Shown here in pieces: positions 52,836 through 60,892 of a stretch of 64,000 nucleotides of DNA. This stretch comes from Bin55 sp028819195. Lineage in GTDB: Bacteria > Pseudomonadota > Gammaproteobacteria > Pseudomonadales > Azotimanducaceae. Each line of letters begins with the position of its first letter. Position 1 is the first letter of the stretch. The stretch covers positions 62,001 to 126,000 of the forward strand of contig JAPPMF010000009.1 in NCBI GenBank assembly GCA_028819195.1, written 5' to 3'. The notes below the pieces were generated by a model. The model saw nothing but the letters and a program-made list of their open reading frames with translations, was not told the origin of the DNA and searched no databases. Made by a program: the position numbers and the translations under genes.

Positions 52836-54137
52836 TTACTTGCCGATACAAAATTCAGAAAATATGGAACTGAGTAAGTCTTCAGTGGTGGTTTCACCGA
52901 CTACCTCTCCTAAACAGCGATGAGTTTCGCGTAATTCCTCAGCTACTAGCTCGCCGTGTTTTTGCTTGCATTCTTTAATCGCGCGCTCAAGACTCTTTTG
53001 CGCTTGTTTAAGCGACTGAATATGTCGTGGTCTACCAGCAAATACTCCATCGGCCGCGCTAATCCCGGTTGAATCACGTATAACTTTCCGCAGCGCATCC
53101 AAGCCTTGTCGATTGGTCGCGCTAATCCGTACTGTTCGTGCATCAATCTCCGCAGCCGCGCGGTCGGTAAGGTCACACTTGTTCAGCACTACTATGGGAC
53201 TAATTACTTCGTCAGGTGGTAGTTCTGGTGTTTCATCTTCCGTTACCCAAAGTACAACGTCAGCTTTTGTTATCGCTTCCCGAGCCCTAGCGATTCCAGC
53301 CGATTCAACTAAATCATCACTAGGATGAAGCCCGGCTGTATCAGTTAAATTAATCGGTACACCGTCAATCTGAATTACTCCGCTCAGGGTGTCCCGAGTG
53401 GTACCGGCGAGTTCGGTTACGATGGCACGATCTTCATTTAACAGAGCATTCAATAAACTCGATTTACCCACGTTCGGGGCTCCGGCAATCACGACCTCTA
53501 ATCCTTGCCGCAACATCGCGCCTTGCTGTACTTGCGTTAACAAACGCGCTAATTGATGCTGAATGGTTTCCAACTGTGCCAATACAGAATCATCAAACTC
53601 TCCATCAACGTCATCCGTAAAGTCAATCGCAGCTTCCATGAAAGTTCTCGCCTTCATGACTGCACTGTCAATGTCTCTCACCGCTTGCGAAAACTCGCCC
53701 GTTAACGATCGTGCAGACGCTTTAACGGCTGCGTGTGTGGTAGCATTAATTAAGTCAGCTACCGATTCAGCTTGCGCTAGATCGATTCGGTCATTCAGAA
53801 ACGCTCGCAATGTAAACTCACCCGGTTCGGCTGCGCGTGCTCCGAGCTTAGCCATGCGTTCACAAAGCAGTTCTTGTACGGCGATTCCACCGTGCCCCTG
53901 TAACTCTAGGACATGTTCACCAGTAAATGACTTCGGCGCTTCAAAATAAAGCGCGACGCCTGAATCTATTACAGTATCGTCGGAATCGGAGAAATCACAA
54001 AAAGTAGCGCGGCGGGGAGTAGGACAGCGACCGATTACTGCCTTAGCTATACACGGGACTTGTGGACCGGATACACGTACAATTCCAATTCCTCCGTAAC
54101 CTTTCGGAGTCGCAACTGCATAGATCGTATCTTCCAC
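52836..54137 (-). CDS. mnmE: tRNA modification GTPase MnmE (TrmE)
   Basis: MnmE is the GTPase partner of MnmG. The 433-residue protein has the N-terminal tetrahydrofolate-binding domain (YAVATPKGYGGIGIVRVSG, LELQGHGG, PGEFTLRAFLNDRIDLAQAESVADLI), an inserted G domain with GAPNVGKS at residues 219-226, GTTRD, DTAGL and NKCD, and the invariant C-terminal CIGK at 430-433, where the Cys is needed for modification. The length is slightly short of the usual 450. Confidence 0.96.
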   Translation of the reverse strand: MEDTIYAVATPKGYGGIGIVRVSGPQVPCIAKAVIGRCPTPRRATFCDFSDSDDTVIDSGVALYFEAPKSFTGEHVLELQGHGGIAVQELLCERMAKLGARAAEPGEFTLRAFLNDRIDLAQAESVADLINATTHAAVKASARSLTGEFSQAVRDIDSAVMKARTFMEAAIDFTDDVDGEFDDSVLAQLETIQHQLARLLTQVQQGAMLRQGLEVVIAGAPNVGKSSLLNALLNEDRAIVTELAGTTRDTLSGVIQIDGVPINLTDTAGLHPSDDLVESAGIARAREAITKADVVLWVTEDETPELPPDEVISPIVVLNKCDLTDRAAAEIDARTVRISATNRQGLDALRKVIRDSTGISAADGVFAGRPRHIQSLKQAQKSLERAIKECKQKHGELVAEELRETHRCLGEVVGETTTEDLLSSIFSEFCIGK

Positions 54138-54155
54138 AACCGTGTGTTAGATGAA

Positions 54156-55871
54156 TCAGGTGGCTCCGGCTTTCCTCAAGGCGTAGTAGTGGTGAGCCAT
54201 CGAATAAAGATTATTGATGAACCAGTATAGGACTAACCCAGCTGGCATGAACACACAAATCAAACCAAACATGATGGGCATAAACATCATGACTTTCTGT
54301 TGCATGGGATCGGCCATAGGAGGATTCAGTCGTTGCATCAAAAACATCGACACGCCGTTCAAGATTGGAAGAATCAACCAAGGATCCATCGCACCCAAGT
54401 CTTGAATCCACAACATGAAAGGCGCTTGCCGTAGTTCGACGCTCTCGATTAATACCCAATACAGTGCAAAGAAAACTGGCATTTGCAATAGTAATGGCAA
54501 ACAACCAGAAAACGGGTTCGCTTTTTCTTTACGGTACATCGCCATCATTTCTTGCCCCATTTTCTGCCGGTCAGAACCGAAACGTTCTTGTAAACGTTTA
54601 ATCTGTGGAGCTAGTTTCCGCATTTTCGCCATTGACCGATAACTCATCGCTGACAACGGAAACAGAACAGTTTTGATCAAAATGGTTAGCAAAATAATTG
54701 CTACGCCCCAATTTACGACAATCGATTGAATCCACGCTAGCACCTTGAATATGGGGATGGACAACCACCACAAAAAGCCGTAATCGACTGTTAGATCTAA
54801 ATGTGGAGCAAGGGCATTGAGCGCGCTCTGTCGTTTCGGTCCCATATAAAGAGTTGCCGAAAAGGCAGCCTCGGTGTTGGGGGTAATTACGGTTGCTGGA
54901 CCCGTGAAACCAAATCGGTAATGCCCGTTTTGATCCTGATTACCAAAATAACGATAGGTAACCGCTGGATCCCCCGGTATCCAGGCCGACAGGAAGTAAT
55001 GCTGTAAGATGGCCACCCAACCACCGTTCACAATCTCTTGATATGGTCTCTTGGCTATTTCCTTGAACTTTAACTTCCGATAGTTTTTCTCGTTGGTACT
55101 GACCGCAGCACCCAAATATGCCCGGGGACGGAAAAAACCTGTATGTTGATCTTCGGGGGGGAGTGAATCGCGTTTCAACTGAGCGAAAAAACTCATCGAT
55201 AAATCGGCTGTCGTTTCATTTGCGACAACATACCGAACCTGTACATCGTGTTTGTCAGCAGTAAAAACGTAAGTTTTCGTCACAGTAATCCCGTCGCGGT
55301 CATACACAAGGGGGACTTCTAAAGTACCTTGCTGAAGCTCCCATTTGGTCTTCGCAACTCGGTAAATTGGACGAGAACTGCTTTGATCTAAGCCATCTTG
55401 TCCGATTAACCCGCTTTGTGCAACATACACTCTTCCCACTTTTTGATCAAGCAGTTTTGTTGGTTGGTCTGGTACCGATATGTCTATTGGATAAGTGGGT
55501 AATTTCGCACTAACTACATCCCCACCGACGGGATCAATACTAACTATTAAAACCGGTGTTTCTACGGTAATTAACTGCTGACTTTCAACTTGCTGTCCAA
55601 TTCCGGTTTCGGTTGTCGGTGGAGGAATCAGCGAAGAATCGGGAACGTCGCTTGTTGTTACCTCGGGATCATTTGTAGTCGCAGTGGGAATGTCTGAATT
55701 ATCCGCTTTGTCATCTGGAAAAGTCTGGTCAGAAACTATTGGTGGTACCGGTGGTTCATTTAAGCTTATGTTGCGTTCCCGGGAGTCATCCACCCAAGCG
55801 CGCGCCATAAAGTAAACTGTTACTCCGATCGCAATAAGCAGTACATAGCGAAGAATGTCGTGCTGTGACAT
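54156..55871 (-). CDS. yidC: Membrane protein insertase YidC
   Basis: YidC inserts and folds inner-membrane proteins, alone or with SecYEG; one client is the F0 c subunit encoded in this window. The start is set at ATG 55871, giving the standard N-terminus (SQHDILRYVLLIAIGVTVYF), because the longer ATG overlaps yidD. The 571-residue protein has one N-terminal helix, a Pro/Thr-rich linker, the large periplasmic beta-supersandwich and five C-terminal helices with WGVAIILLTILIKTVLFPLS, the hydrophilic-groove Arg in YRSMAKMRKL and QMPVFFALYWVL. It is three bases from yidD's end, suggesting coupling. Confidence 0.96.
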   Translation of the reverse strand: MSQHDILRYVLLIAIGVTVYFMARAWVDDSRERNISLNEPPVPPIVSDQTFPDDKADNSDIPTATTNDPEVTTSDVPDSSLIPPPTTETGIGQQVESQQLITVETPVLIVSIDPVGGDVVSAKLPTYPIDISVPDQPTKLLDQKVGRVYVAQSGLIGQDGLDQSSSRPIYRVAKTKWELQQGTLEVPLVYDRDGITVTKTYVFTADKHDVQVRYVVANETTADLSMSFFAQLKRDSLPPEDQHTGFFRPRAYLGAAVSTNEKNYRKLKFKEIAKRPYQEIVNGGWVAILQHYFLSAWIPGDPAVTYRYFGNQDQNGHYRFGFTGPATVITPNTEAAFSATLYMGPKRQSALNALAPHLDLTVDYGFLWWLSIPIFKVLAWIQSIVVNWGVAIILLTILIKTVLFPLSAMSYRSMAKMRKLAPQIKRLQERFGSDRQKMGQEMMAMYRKEKANPFSGCLPLLLQMPVFFALYWVLIESVELRQAPFMLWIQDLGAMDPWLILPILNGVSMFLMQRLNPPMADPMQQKVMMFMPIMFGLICVFMPAGLVLYWFINNLYSMAHHYYALRKAGAT

Positions 55872-55872
55872 G

Positions 55873-56178
55873 TCAGGAAGTTTCTTCTTGTGATTTGCAC
55901 GGCGGTACAAAATCGACACCACCAGGATGCAACGGATGGCACTTACATATTCGCAAAAAGGTGTACCCGAATCCTTTTAAGACACCATGAGTGGTGAGAG
56001 CTTCTACGGCGTATTGTGAGCAAGTTGGATAAAAACGACAATGAGGTCCCAACATCGGTGAAATCAATTTTTGATACCACCTTATAACGCGAACAGCCGA
56101 CCGGAGTAGTATGCTTTGTCGTTGCGCCGTGTTCTCGACCATTTGTACCGATTGTTCATTCATAGAACTTGAGGCCAT
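55873..56178 (-). CDS. yidD: Membrane protein insertion efficiency factor YidD
   Basis: YidD is a small inner-membrane-associated protein that aids YidC-dependent insertion. The 101-residue product has the hallmark core YQKLISPMLGPHCRFYPTCSQYAVEAL, the GVLKG and RICKCHPLHPGGVDFVP motifs, and three conserved cysteines. Its start overlaps rnpA by 19 nt. A short non-conserved N-terminus suggests that the in-frame ATG five codons downstream may be the true start. Confidence 0.93.
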   Translation of the reverse strand: MASSSMNEQSVQMVENTAQRQSILLRSAVRVIRWYQKLISPMLGPHCRFYPTCSQYAVEALTTHGVLKGFGYTFLRICKCHPLHPGGVDFVPPCKSQEETS

Positions 56179-56567
56179 TGCTTATGTATTGCTGTTAACG
56201 ATTCAACTAAATTGTTACTAGATTTAGAGTGAGAATGAACAAGTACCACGATATCATACGCGCCAAAAGACGAGTGTCGAAACCATTCTCTAACGATCCG
56301 TCTAACTCGATTGCGGTGTACTGCTAAACGAACCCGACGTTTCGGTACTTTGATACCTAACCTAGGGTGTCCACAATTATTCGGTACGGCTAAGACTCGA
56401 ACCGGTTTCACAAATAGATTGATTACTGGCTTCTTGAAAACTAGGTTGTAATCCTCTGCTAGACTTAATCTTTTTCGAGCCGGAAATCGTCTCGGACGAA
56501 CGGACACCTGTCGAGTCGTATGATGCTTAGACTGCGAGTCTTTTTCTGCCCTTAGCGCGTCGAGCAT
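56160..56567 (-). CDS. rnpA: Ribonuclease P protein component
   Basis: RnpA binds the RNase P RNA and helps process the 5' ends of tRNA precursors. Core motifs are RKRLSLAEDYNLVFKK, GIKVPKRRVRLAVHRNRVRRIVREWFR (the RNR signature) and YDIVVLVH. From ATG 56567 the protein is 135 residues and its first 41 bases overlap rpmH in another frame; this adds about 25 non-conserved basic residues. A GTG at 56507 would give a 115-residue product of usual length that begins after the rpmH stop. Neither has a good ribosome-binding site. The start is undecided. Confidence 0.92.
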   Translation of the reverse strand: MLDALRAEKDSQSKHHTTRQVSVRPRRFPARKRLSLAEDYNLVFKKPVINLFVKPVRVLAVPNNCGHPRLGIKVPKRRVRLAVHRNRVRRIVREWFRHSSFGAYDIVVLVHSHSKSSNNLVESLTAIHKQWPQVL

Positions 56568-56661
56568 TCAGTACTCGTCGACCGTTTTTCGTAGACATTC
56601 GTTTACGAAAACCATGAGTGCGCTTACGGGAAACTACGCTAGGTTGAAAGGTACGCTTCAT
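56527..56661 (-). CDS. rpmH: 50S ribosomal protein L34
   Basis: The ATG at 56661 starts the canonical 44-residue L34 (MKRTFQPSVVSRKRTHGFR, then RMSTKNGRRVLNARRAKGRKRL and AV). The longer open frame upstream is not coding. It marks the minus-strand side of the origin region and leads the rpmH-rnpA-yidD-yidC operon. Confidence 0.97.
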   Translation of the reverse strand: MKRTFQPSVVSRKRTHGFRKRMSTKNGRRVLNARRAKGRKRLAV

Positions 56662-56736
56662 GCAGTGCTGCTTTGAAAATGTAGTAGTCGATAGGAATGA
56701 AACATGAAATTTTAATCCACCTTGCACAAGTGTCAA

Positions 56737-57266
56737 ATCACGGAAAGTTCGAGTCTATTAAATACTCGAAAACCATTTGTGTAACATAATCAAAAGCGAC
56801 TACTGAATAGCTAGGATTCTCCACCGTAGGAAAACAAAGGAATCCTCTTTTTTTAAAGTGGAAAAATTTGCATAAATTGTTGTTGTTGTAGGTGGTTTTT
56901 TTAAGGATAAGTCTTAACTTCGTAGATTATTTCGTTAGTCGCTGGCTTTGTAGAAAATTGTATAACTTGGGGAAAACGTTGTAAAACCACTACAAAAAAA
57001 GTTTTCCACAATTTATTCCACAATTTATACCCATAGTTTTTAAGAATGTGCTCTCAAGGAAGAGAAAACAAACAACGTTTTGGTTAAAAATTTCAGGTTC
57101 ACCAACGCAAGTAGATCCATCCGGTGAAGTCGCAGAAGTTCATGAATTGTCGGGGATTTCGTGAGAAATTGCAACACAACGGTTTTCAAAGGAGGGAAAT
57201 GTTGTATCTTACAATTTATAGTAGTTAAACCCATTAATCGCTGACAGAGAGGAGGAGAGAGAATCG
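56737..57266. other. Presumed chromosomal origin region (oriC) between rpmH and dnaA
   Basis: This AT-rich 530-nt stretch separates minus-strand and plus-strand housekeeping genes, as at the origin of many gammaproteobacteria. A cluster of DnaA-box-like sites lies at 57002-57033: TTTTCCACA (57002-57010, one mismatch to TTATNCACA), TTATTCCACA (one extra base) and TTATACCCA (57025-57033, one mismatch). Weaker sites include TTATACAAT on the minus strand near 56960. AT-rich unwinding candidates include the T-run and A/T blocks at 56848-56880 and 56895-56905. No perfect DnaA box was found, so the call rests mainly on context. A ribosome-binding site AGGAGGAG for dnaA lies at 57250-57257. Confidence 0.6.
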
Positions 57267-58595
57267 TTGGCTGAACCGGATGTATGGAAAAAGTGCGTGT
57301 CGCAGTATAAATCAGAGGTCACGACACGAGATTTTGAGCAATTTATCCGCCCCCTACGCGCAATAAACACCGGCGAACGGTTAATTCTGGAAGCACAGAA
57401 CGAATACGTAACTAAACAAGTTCATCAACGGCACTTGCAAAGAATCTGTGAACTTGTTGCGCAGCATTGTGATCCAGGTCACACAATCTTGGAAGTCCAA
57501 GTCAAGACTTCGGATCAAGTCGAACCACTACCAGTTTCCGTCAAGCAATCAACCGAGAAACGGTCGGTATTAAAACGCGAATATACATTCGCTCGTTTTG
57601 TTGAAGGTAGTTCCAACCAATACTCGAAACAAGTAGCCCAAGAAGTTGCCAAGAAACCAGCTTCAAAAATTAATCCGTTACTAATCTATGGTTCTACAGG
57701 GTTAGGAAAAACCCACTTAATGCAGTCTATTGGGCATTACATACTTGGACGTAACAATCAAGCGAATGTCTGTTATATGAACGCCCAAACGTTTGTTACC
57801 GAGATGGTTTTAGCTCTGACCAGAGATAATGCATCTAAGCGCGTTAGACGATTCACCAAACAGTTTCATCAAGCTGATGTTTTATTGGTTGACGATATCC
57901 ATCTCTTTGCTACCAAAGAAAAATGTCAGGAAGAATTTTTTCATGTGTTTAACGATTTAATTGACAAAGAAAATGTACAGATTGCTTTAACGAGCGACCG
58001 CTATCCACATGAAATAGAGGGATTAGACACCCGCTTGCGATCGCGCTTTGTGATGGGGTTTTGTACTGAGGTTAAGTTACCGGATTTAGAGACTCGGGCG
58101 GCGATCTTAGTACAGGTAGCGCGCGAACAAGGCATCAAACTTGAGCCGGATGTCGCTTTATTCATCGCAACTCACGTAAAAAGTAACGTACGTGAGTTAA
58201 TCGGGGTGCTCAACAAGGTGATTTTTGATGCCGAGTATCACAGTTATCCGACGATCACCATCGAACGAGTTAAAGAAAACTTAAAGGATCTCTTTGCGGT
58301 TCATCGCCGGCGTATAACAATTGAAAAGATACAAACAACTGTTGTGGAATACTTTCATATACGATTATCGGATATCTTAGGGTCTTCTAGGCTACAGAGT
58401 TTTGTTCGACCCCGGCATATTGCGATGGCGCTAGCGCATGAGTTAACTTCGCTACCTTTACAAGCAATTGCGCGACACTTTAATCGAGATCATACCACTG
58501 TGATGAGTGGTATTGAAAGAATTCGAAAGTTACGTAAAAGCGACATGCGTGTTGAAGAAGATTACACTAGTATTTTGAGAAAATTAGTCAATTAA
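57267..58595 (+). CDS. dnaA: Chromosomal replication initiator DnaA
   Basis: DnaA-ATP binds origin boxes and melts the duplex. The start is TTG 57267, with a strong AGGAGGAG upstream. The 442-residue protein has domain I (VWKKCVSQYKSEVTTRDFEQFIRPL), a short linker, AAA+ domain III with Walker A GSTGLGKT at residues 142-149, Walker B LLVDDIHLF and sensor RLRSRF, and domain IV with the DNA-binding signature DHTTVMSGIERI. The TTG start is likely to limit initiator synthesis. The next gene dnaN lies 31 nt downstream. Confidence 0.97.
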   Translation: MAEPDVWKKCVSQYKSEVTTRDFEQFIRPLRAINTGERLILEAQNEYVTKQVHQRHLQRICELVAQHCDPGHTILEVQVKTSDQVEPLPVSVKQSTEKRSVLKREYTFARFVEGSSNQYSKQVAQEVAKKPASKINPLLIYGSTGLGKTHLMQSIGHYILGRNNQANVCYMNAQTFVTEMVLALTRDNASKRVRRFTKQFHQADVLLVDDIHLFATKEKCQEEFFHVFNDLIDKENVQIALTSDRYPHEIEGLDTRLRSRFVMGFCTEVKLPDLETRAAILVQVAREQGIKLEPDVALFIATHVKSNVRELIGVLNKVIFDAEYHSYPTITIERVKENLKDLFAVHRRRITIEKIQTTVVEYFHIRLSDILGSSRLQSFVRPRHIAMALAHELTSLPLQAIARHFNRDHTTVMSGIERIRKLRKSDMRVEEDYTSILRKLVN

Positions 58596-58626
58596 CCCCA
58601 TTTAATTAGAGTTAGAGGAACTATCC

Positions 58627-59733
58627 ATGAAATTCACGATCAACACCGAGAAATTACGAGACGCGCTCCAATATGTCACGAACGTTATCGAAAAACGTTT
58701 TACTTATCCGATACTAACTAATGTGCTGTTTGATGTCGATGAAAACAACACGCTCCGTTTACGCGCTACAGATCACGATATTTCATTGATGGCAGAGATT
58801 GAAGTGGAGAATCTGGAGGCGGCTGGTTCCGTTACGATACCAGGTAAAAAGTGTTTAGATGTAGTAAGAACTGCCGCGAATTCTAGCGAAGTGATGATTG
58901 ATGCAACAGGCGACAGTGCGATACTCACGATCGGTCGGTCCACCTTTAAGTTAGCCACTATGCCTGCGGCTGAATTTCCAGCAGCGCCGACCGTCGAATC
59001 GCAAGCGGACTTCTCGGTACAGATTAAAGTGTTTATTCACTTACTGCAAAGTGCTGCTTCGTCGATGGGGGTCGGAGATGTACGTCCCCATCTCAATGGT
59101 ACTCTAATCGAGCTCACATCGGTCCACTTCCGCTCTGTCGCTAGTGATGGTATGAGTATGTGTATTTGCACTGATACCGATAACACTTGGGGCGGAGACG
59201 AAAACGTGACCGCGCTAGTACCGCGAAAAGCAGTATTGGAATTGATCCGTTCTTACTCGGCGTCAGATGGCGATCTCAACGTTTCTATTGCCGAGAATGT
59301 GTTCCGCGTCGAAGGTTTGGGGCGAACCCTTATTACCAACTTGATTGGTTCACCGTTCCCTGCTTATATGCGTGTGGTACCAGACGCTAGCGATTCGATT
59401 TTGCGTTGTGACCGAACGGCTATGATACGCGGACTTGATCAAGCCGCAACTCTTTCAGATCAGAGTCAGCGGGTCTATTTCGAAGTTGAAAAAGATCATG
59501 TCAAGATACTGGCAACAACCGAGGCTGGCGATCGGGCAGACGTCCAAGTACCAGCAGAATTTACTGCGGATAGTACTAAAGTAGCGTTCAAACATGATCG
59601 GTTACGCCGTATATTGGATGCGTTTGATTGTGATGAAGTGATTCTTCATCTGCCAGAACCAAGGGATGTGGTACGAATCGAATCTGATCAACAAGAGGAT
59701 CTACTCTTCGTCGTTTCGCCAATTAGAAGTTGA
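58627..59733 (+). CDS. dnaN: DNA polymerase III beta sliding clamp
   Basis: The beta clamp tethers polymerases to DNA. The 368-residue protein shows the three repeated clamp domains and typical segments: N-terminal MKFTINTEKLRDALQ, YPILTNVLFDVD, LRLRATDHDISLMAEI, and the C-terminal EDLLFVVSPIRS (usual YVVMPMRL). The sequence is rather diverged in the C-terminal binding-pocket tail. Its TGA overlaps the TTG start of recF. Confidence 0.96.
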   Translation: MKFTINTEKLRDALQYVTNVIEKRFTYPILTNVLFDVDENNTLRLRATDHDISLMAEIEVENLEAAGSVTIPGKKCLDVVRTAANSSEVMIDATGDSAILTIGRSTFKLATMPAAEFPAAPTVESQADFSVQIKVFIHLLQSAASSMGVGDVRPHLNGTLIELTSVHFRSVASDGMSMCICTDTDNTWGGDENVTALVPRKAVLELIRSYSASDGDLNVSIAENVFRVEGLGRTLITNLIGSPFPAYMRVVPDASDSILRCDRTAMIRGLDQAATLSDQSQRVYFEVEKDHVKILATTEAGDRADVQVPAEFTADSTKVAFKHDRLRRILDAFDCDEVILHLPEPRDVVRIESDQQEDLLFVVSPIRS

Positions 59734-60824
59734 GGTTCGCACGGGTTGAGGTCAACAATGTCCGCAACATCGTAACTGCTACTCTCACTCTAGCTCCTAC
59801 ATTCAATCTGATTACCGGTCCGAATGGTGCCGGTAAAACCACACTACTGGAATGCCTGCATTTGCTTTCTCGTGCTAGGTCATTTCGCAGCGGTGTCTTA
59901 AATTCCTTGATTTCACATGACGAAAGTCACTTGCTTGTTGCAGCGAATTGTGTTCAAGAAGAACGAACTGTTCGGGTCGGCATACAGAAGACACGTAGTA
60001 CAAATATTCAACTACGAGTCGATGGAGTCAATGTACGTCAAGTATCGCAGCTAACCCGTCTTGTGCCGCTGCAGACATTTTTACCGGACGCACCTGATCT
60101 TGTGTTTGGTTCTCCAGCTTTGCGCCGTTCTTGGTTAAATTGGAGTATATTTCACAGTGACTCTCACTTCATTGATCTACATCGGGTATTTTTGCGGTTA
60201 TTGCAACAACGCAATCGCGCTATTCAACACCGCTCCAACGATTTAGCAACGTGGACCGCTAAATTTGTCGAAAAAGCTGAGGCTATTACTGCTTTGCGAA
60301 AACAACATTTGCTCGGTCTTGACGAGCATTTTCAACGACTAATGAAGAAGTTGAATCCCGATCTACATGTAAGTTTGCAGTATTTACCAGGTTGGTCTGA
60401 AGATTCTTTATTAGAAAGTCTTAACAAAGATCACAATTTTCAGATAAAATATAGAGTAACAAGACTAGGACCACATCGCGCCGACGTACGGATCGATGTA
60501 GTTGATGGAAAAGGTGGTAAACGTTTAGGTTTAGCTTCGCGGATATTATCGCGTGGACAGGGAAAACTAGTCGCGTGTGCTCTTAAGTTGGCACAAACTG
60601 AATATGTCAAGCAGTTTGGGTCCGCGAGTGTGTTATTGTTGGACGACGTTGCCACCGAATTTGATGAAGAATTTGCTCGACGGTTTTACCGCACGGTCGC
60701 AGAAATGGGCACACAGATTATTGCGACTACAGCACAAGATCCAGAAAGTGTCCTCAGGTCATTGAAATCCACGAATAGTCAAAAACTTTTTTCTATACAA
60801 CAAGGACGGTTGACTTCCTATTGA
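59730..60824 (+). CDS. recF: DNA replication and repair protein RecF
   Basis: RecF is an SMC-like ATPase that helps load RecA at gaps through RecOR. The start is TTG at 59730, in the overlap TTGA with the dnaN stop. The 364-residue protein has Walker A GPNGAGKTTLLECLHLL, the HRADVRID segment, signature LSRGQGKLVACALKLAQ and Walker B VLLLDDVATEFDE. A hairpin terminator follows at once. Confidence 0.96.
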   Translation: MRFARVEVNNVRNIVTATLTLAPTFNLITGPNGAGKTTLLECLHLLSRARSFRSGVLNSLISHDESHLLVAANCVQEERTVRVGIQKTRSTNIQLRVDGVNVRQVSQLTRLVPLQTFLPDAPDLVFGSPALRRSWLNWSIFHSDSHFIDLHRVFLRLLQQRNRAIQHRSNDLATWTAKFVEKAEAITALRKQHLLGLDEHFQRLMKKLNPDLHVSLQYLPGWSEDSLLESLNKDHNFQIKYRVTRLGPHRADVRIDVVDGKGGKRLGLASRILSRGQGKLVACALKLAQTEYVKQFGSASVLLLDDVATEFDEEFARRFYRTVAEMGTQIIATTAQDPESVLRSLKSTNSQKLFSIQQGRLTSY

Positions 60825-60848
60825 TAGCTCAGTAATGAGCTCTTTTTA
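60825..60848 (+). terminator. Small terminator or attenuator between recF and gyrB
   Basis: A 6-bp stem (AGCTCA, loop GTAA, TGAGCT at 60826-60841) is followed by CTTTTT directly after the recF stop. The stem is short, so it probably only partly separates gyrB from dnaA-dnaN-recF transcription. Confidence 0.5.
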
Positions 60849-60892
60849 CAAGTTTGAACTCCCTTTTCACGAATAGGCATTGAATATTTTTT

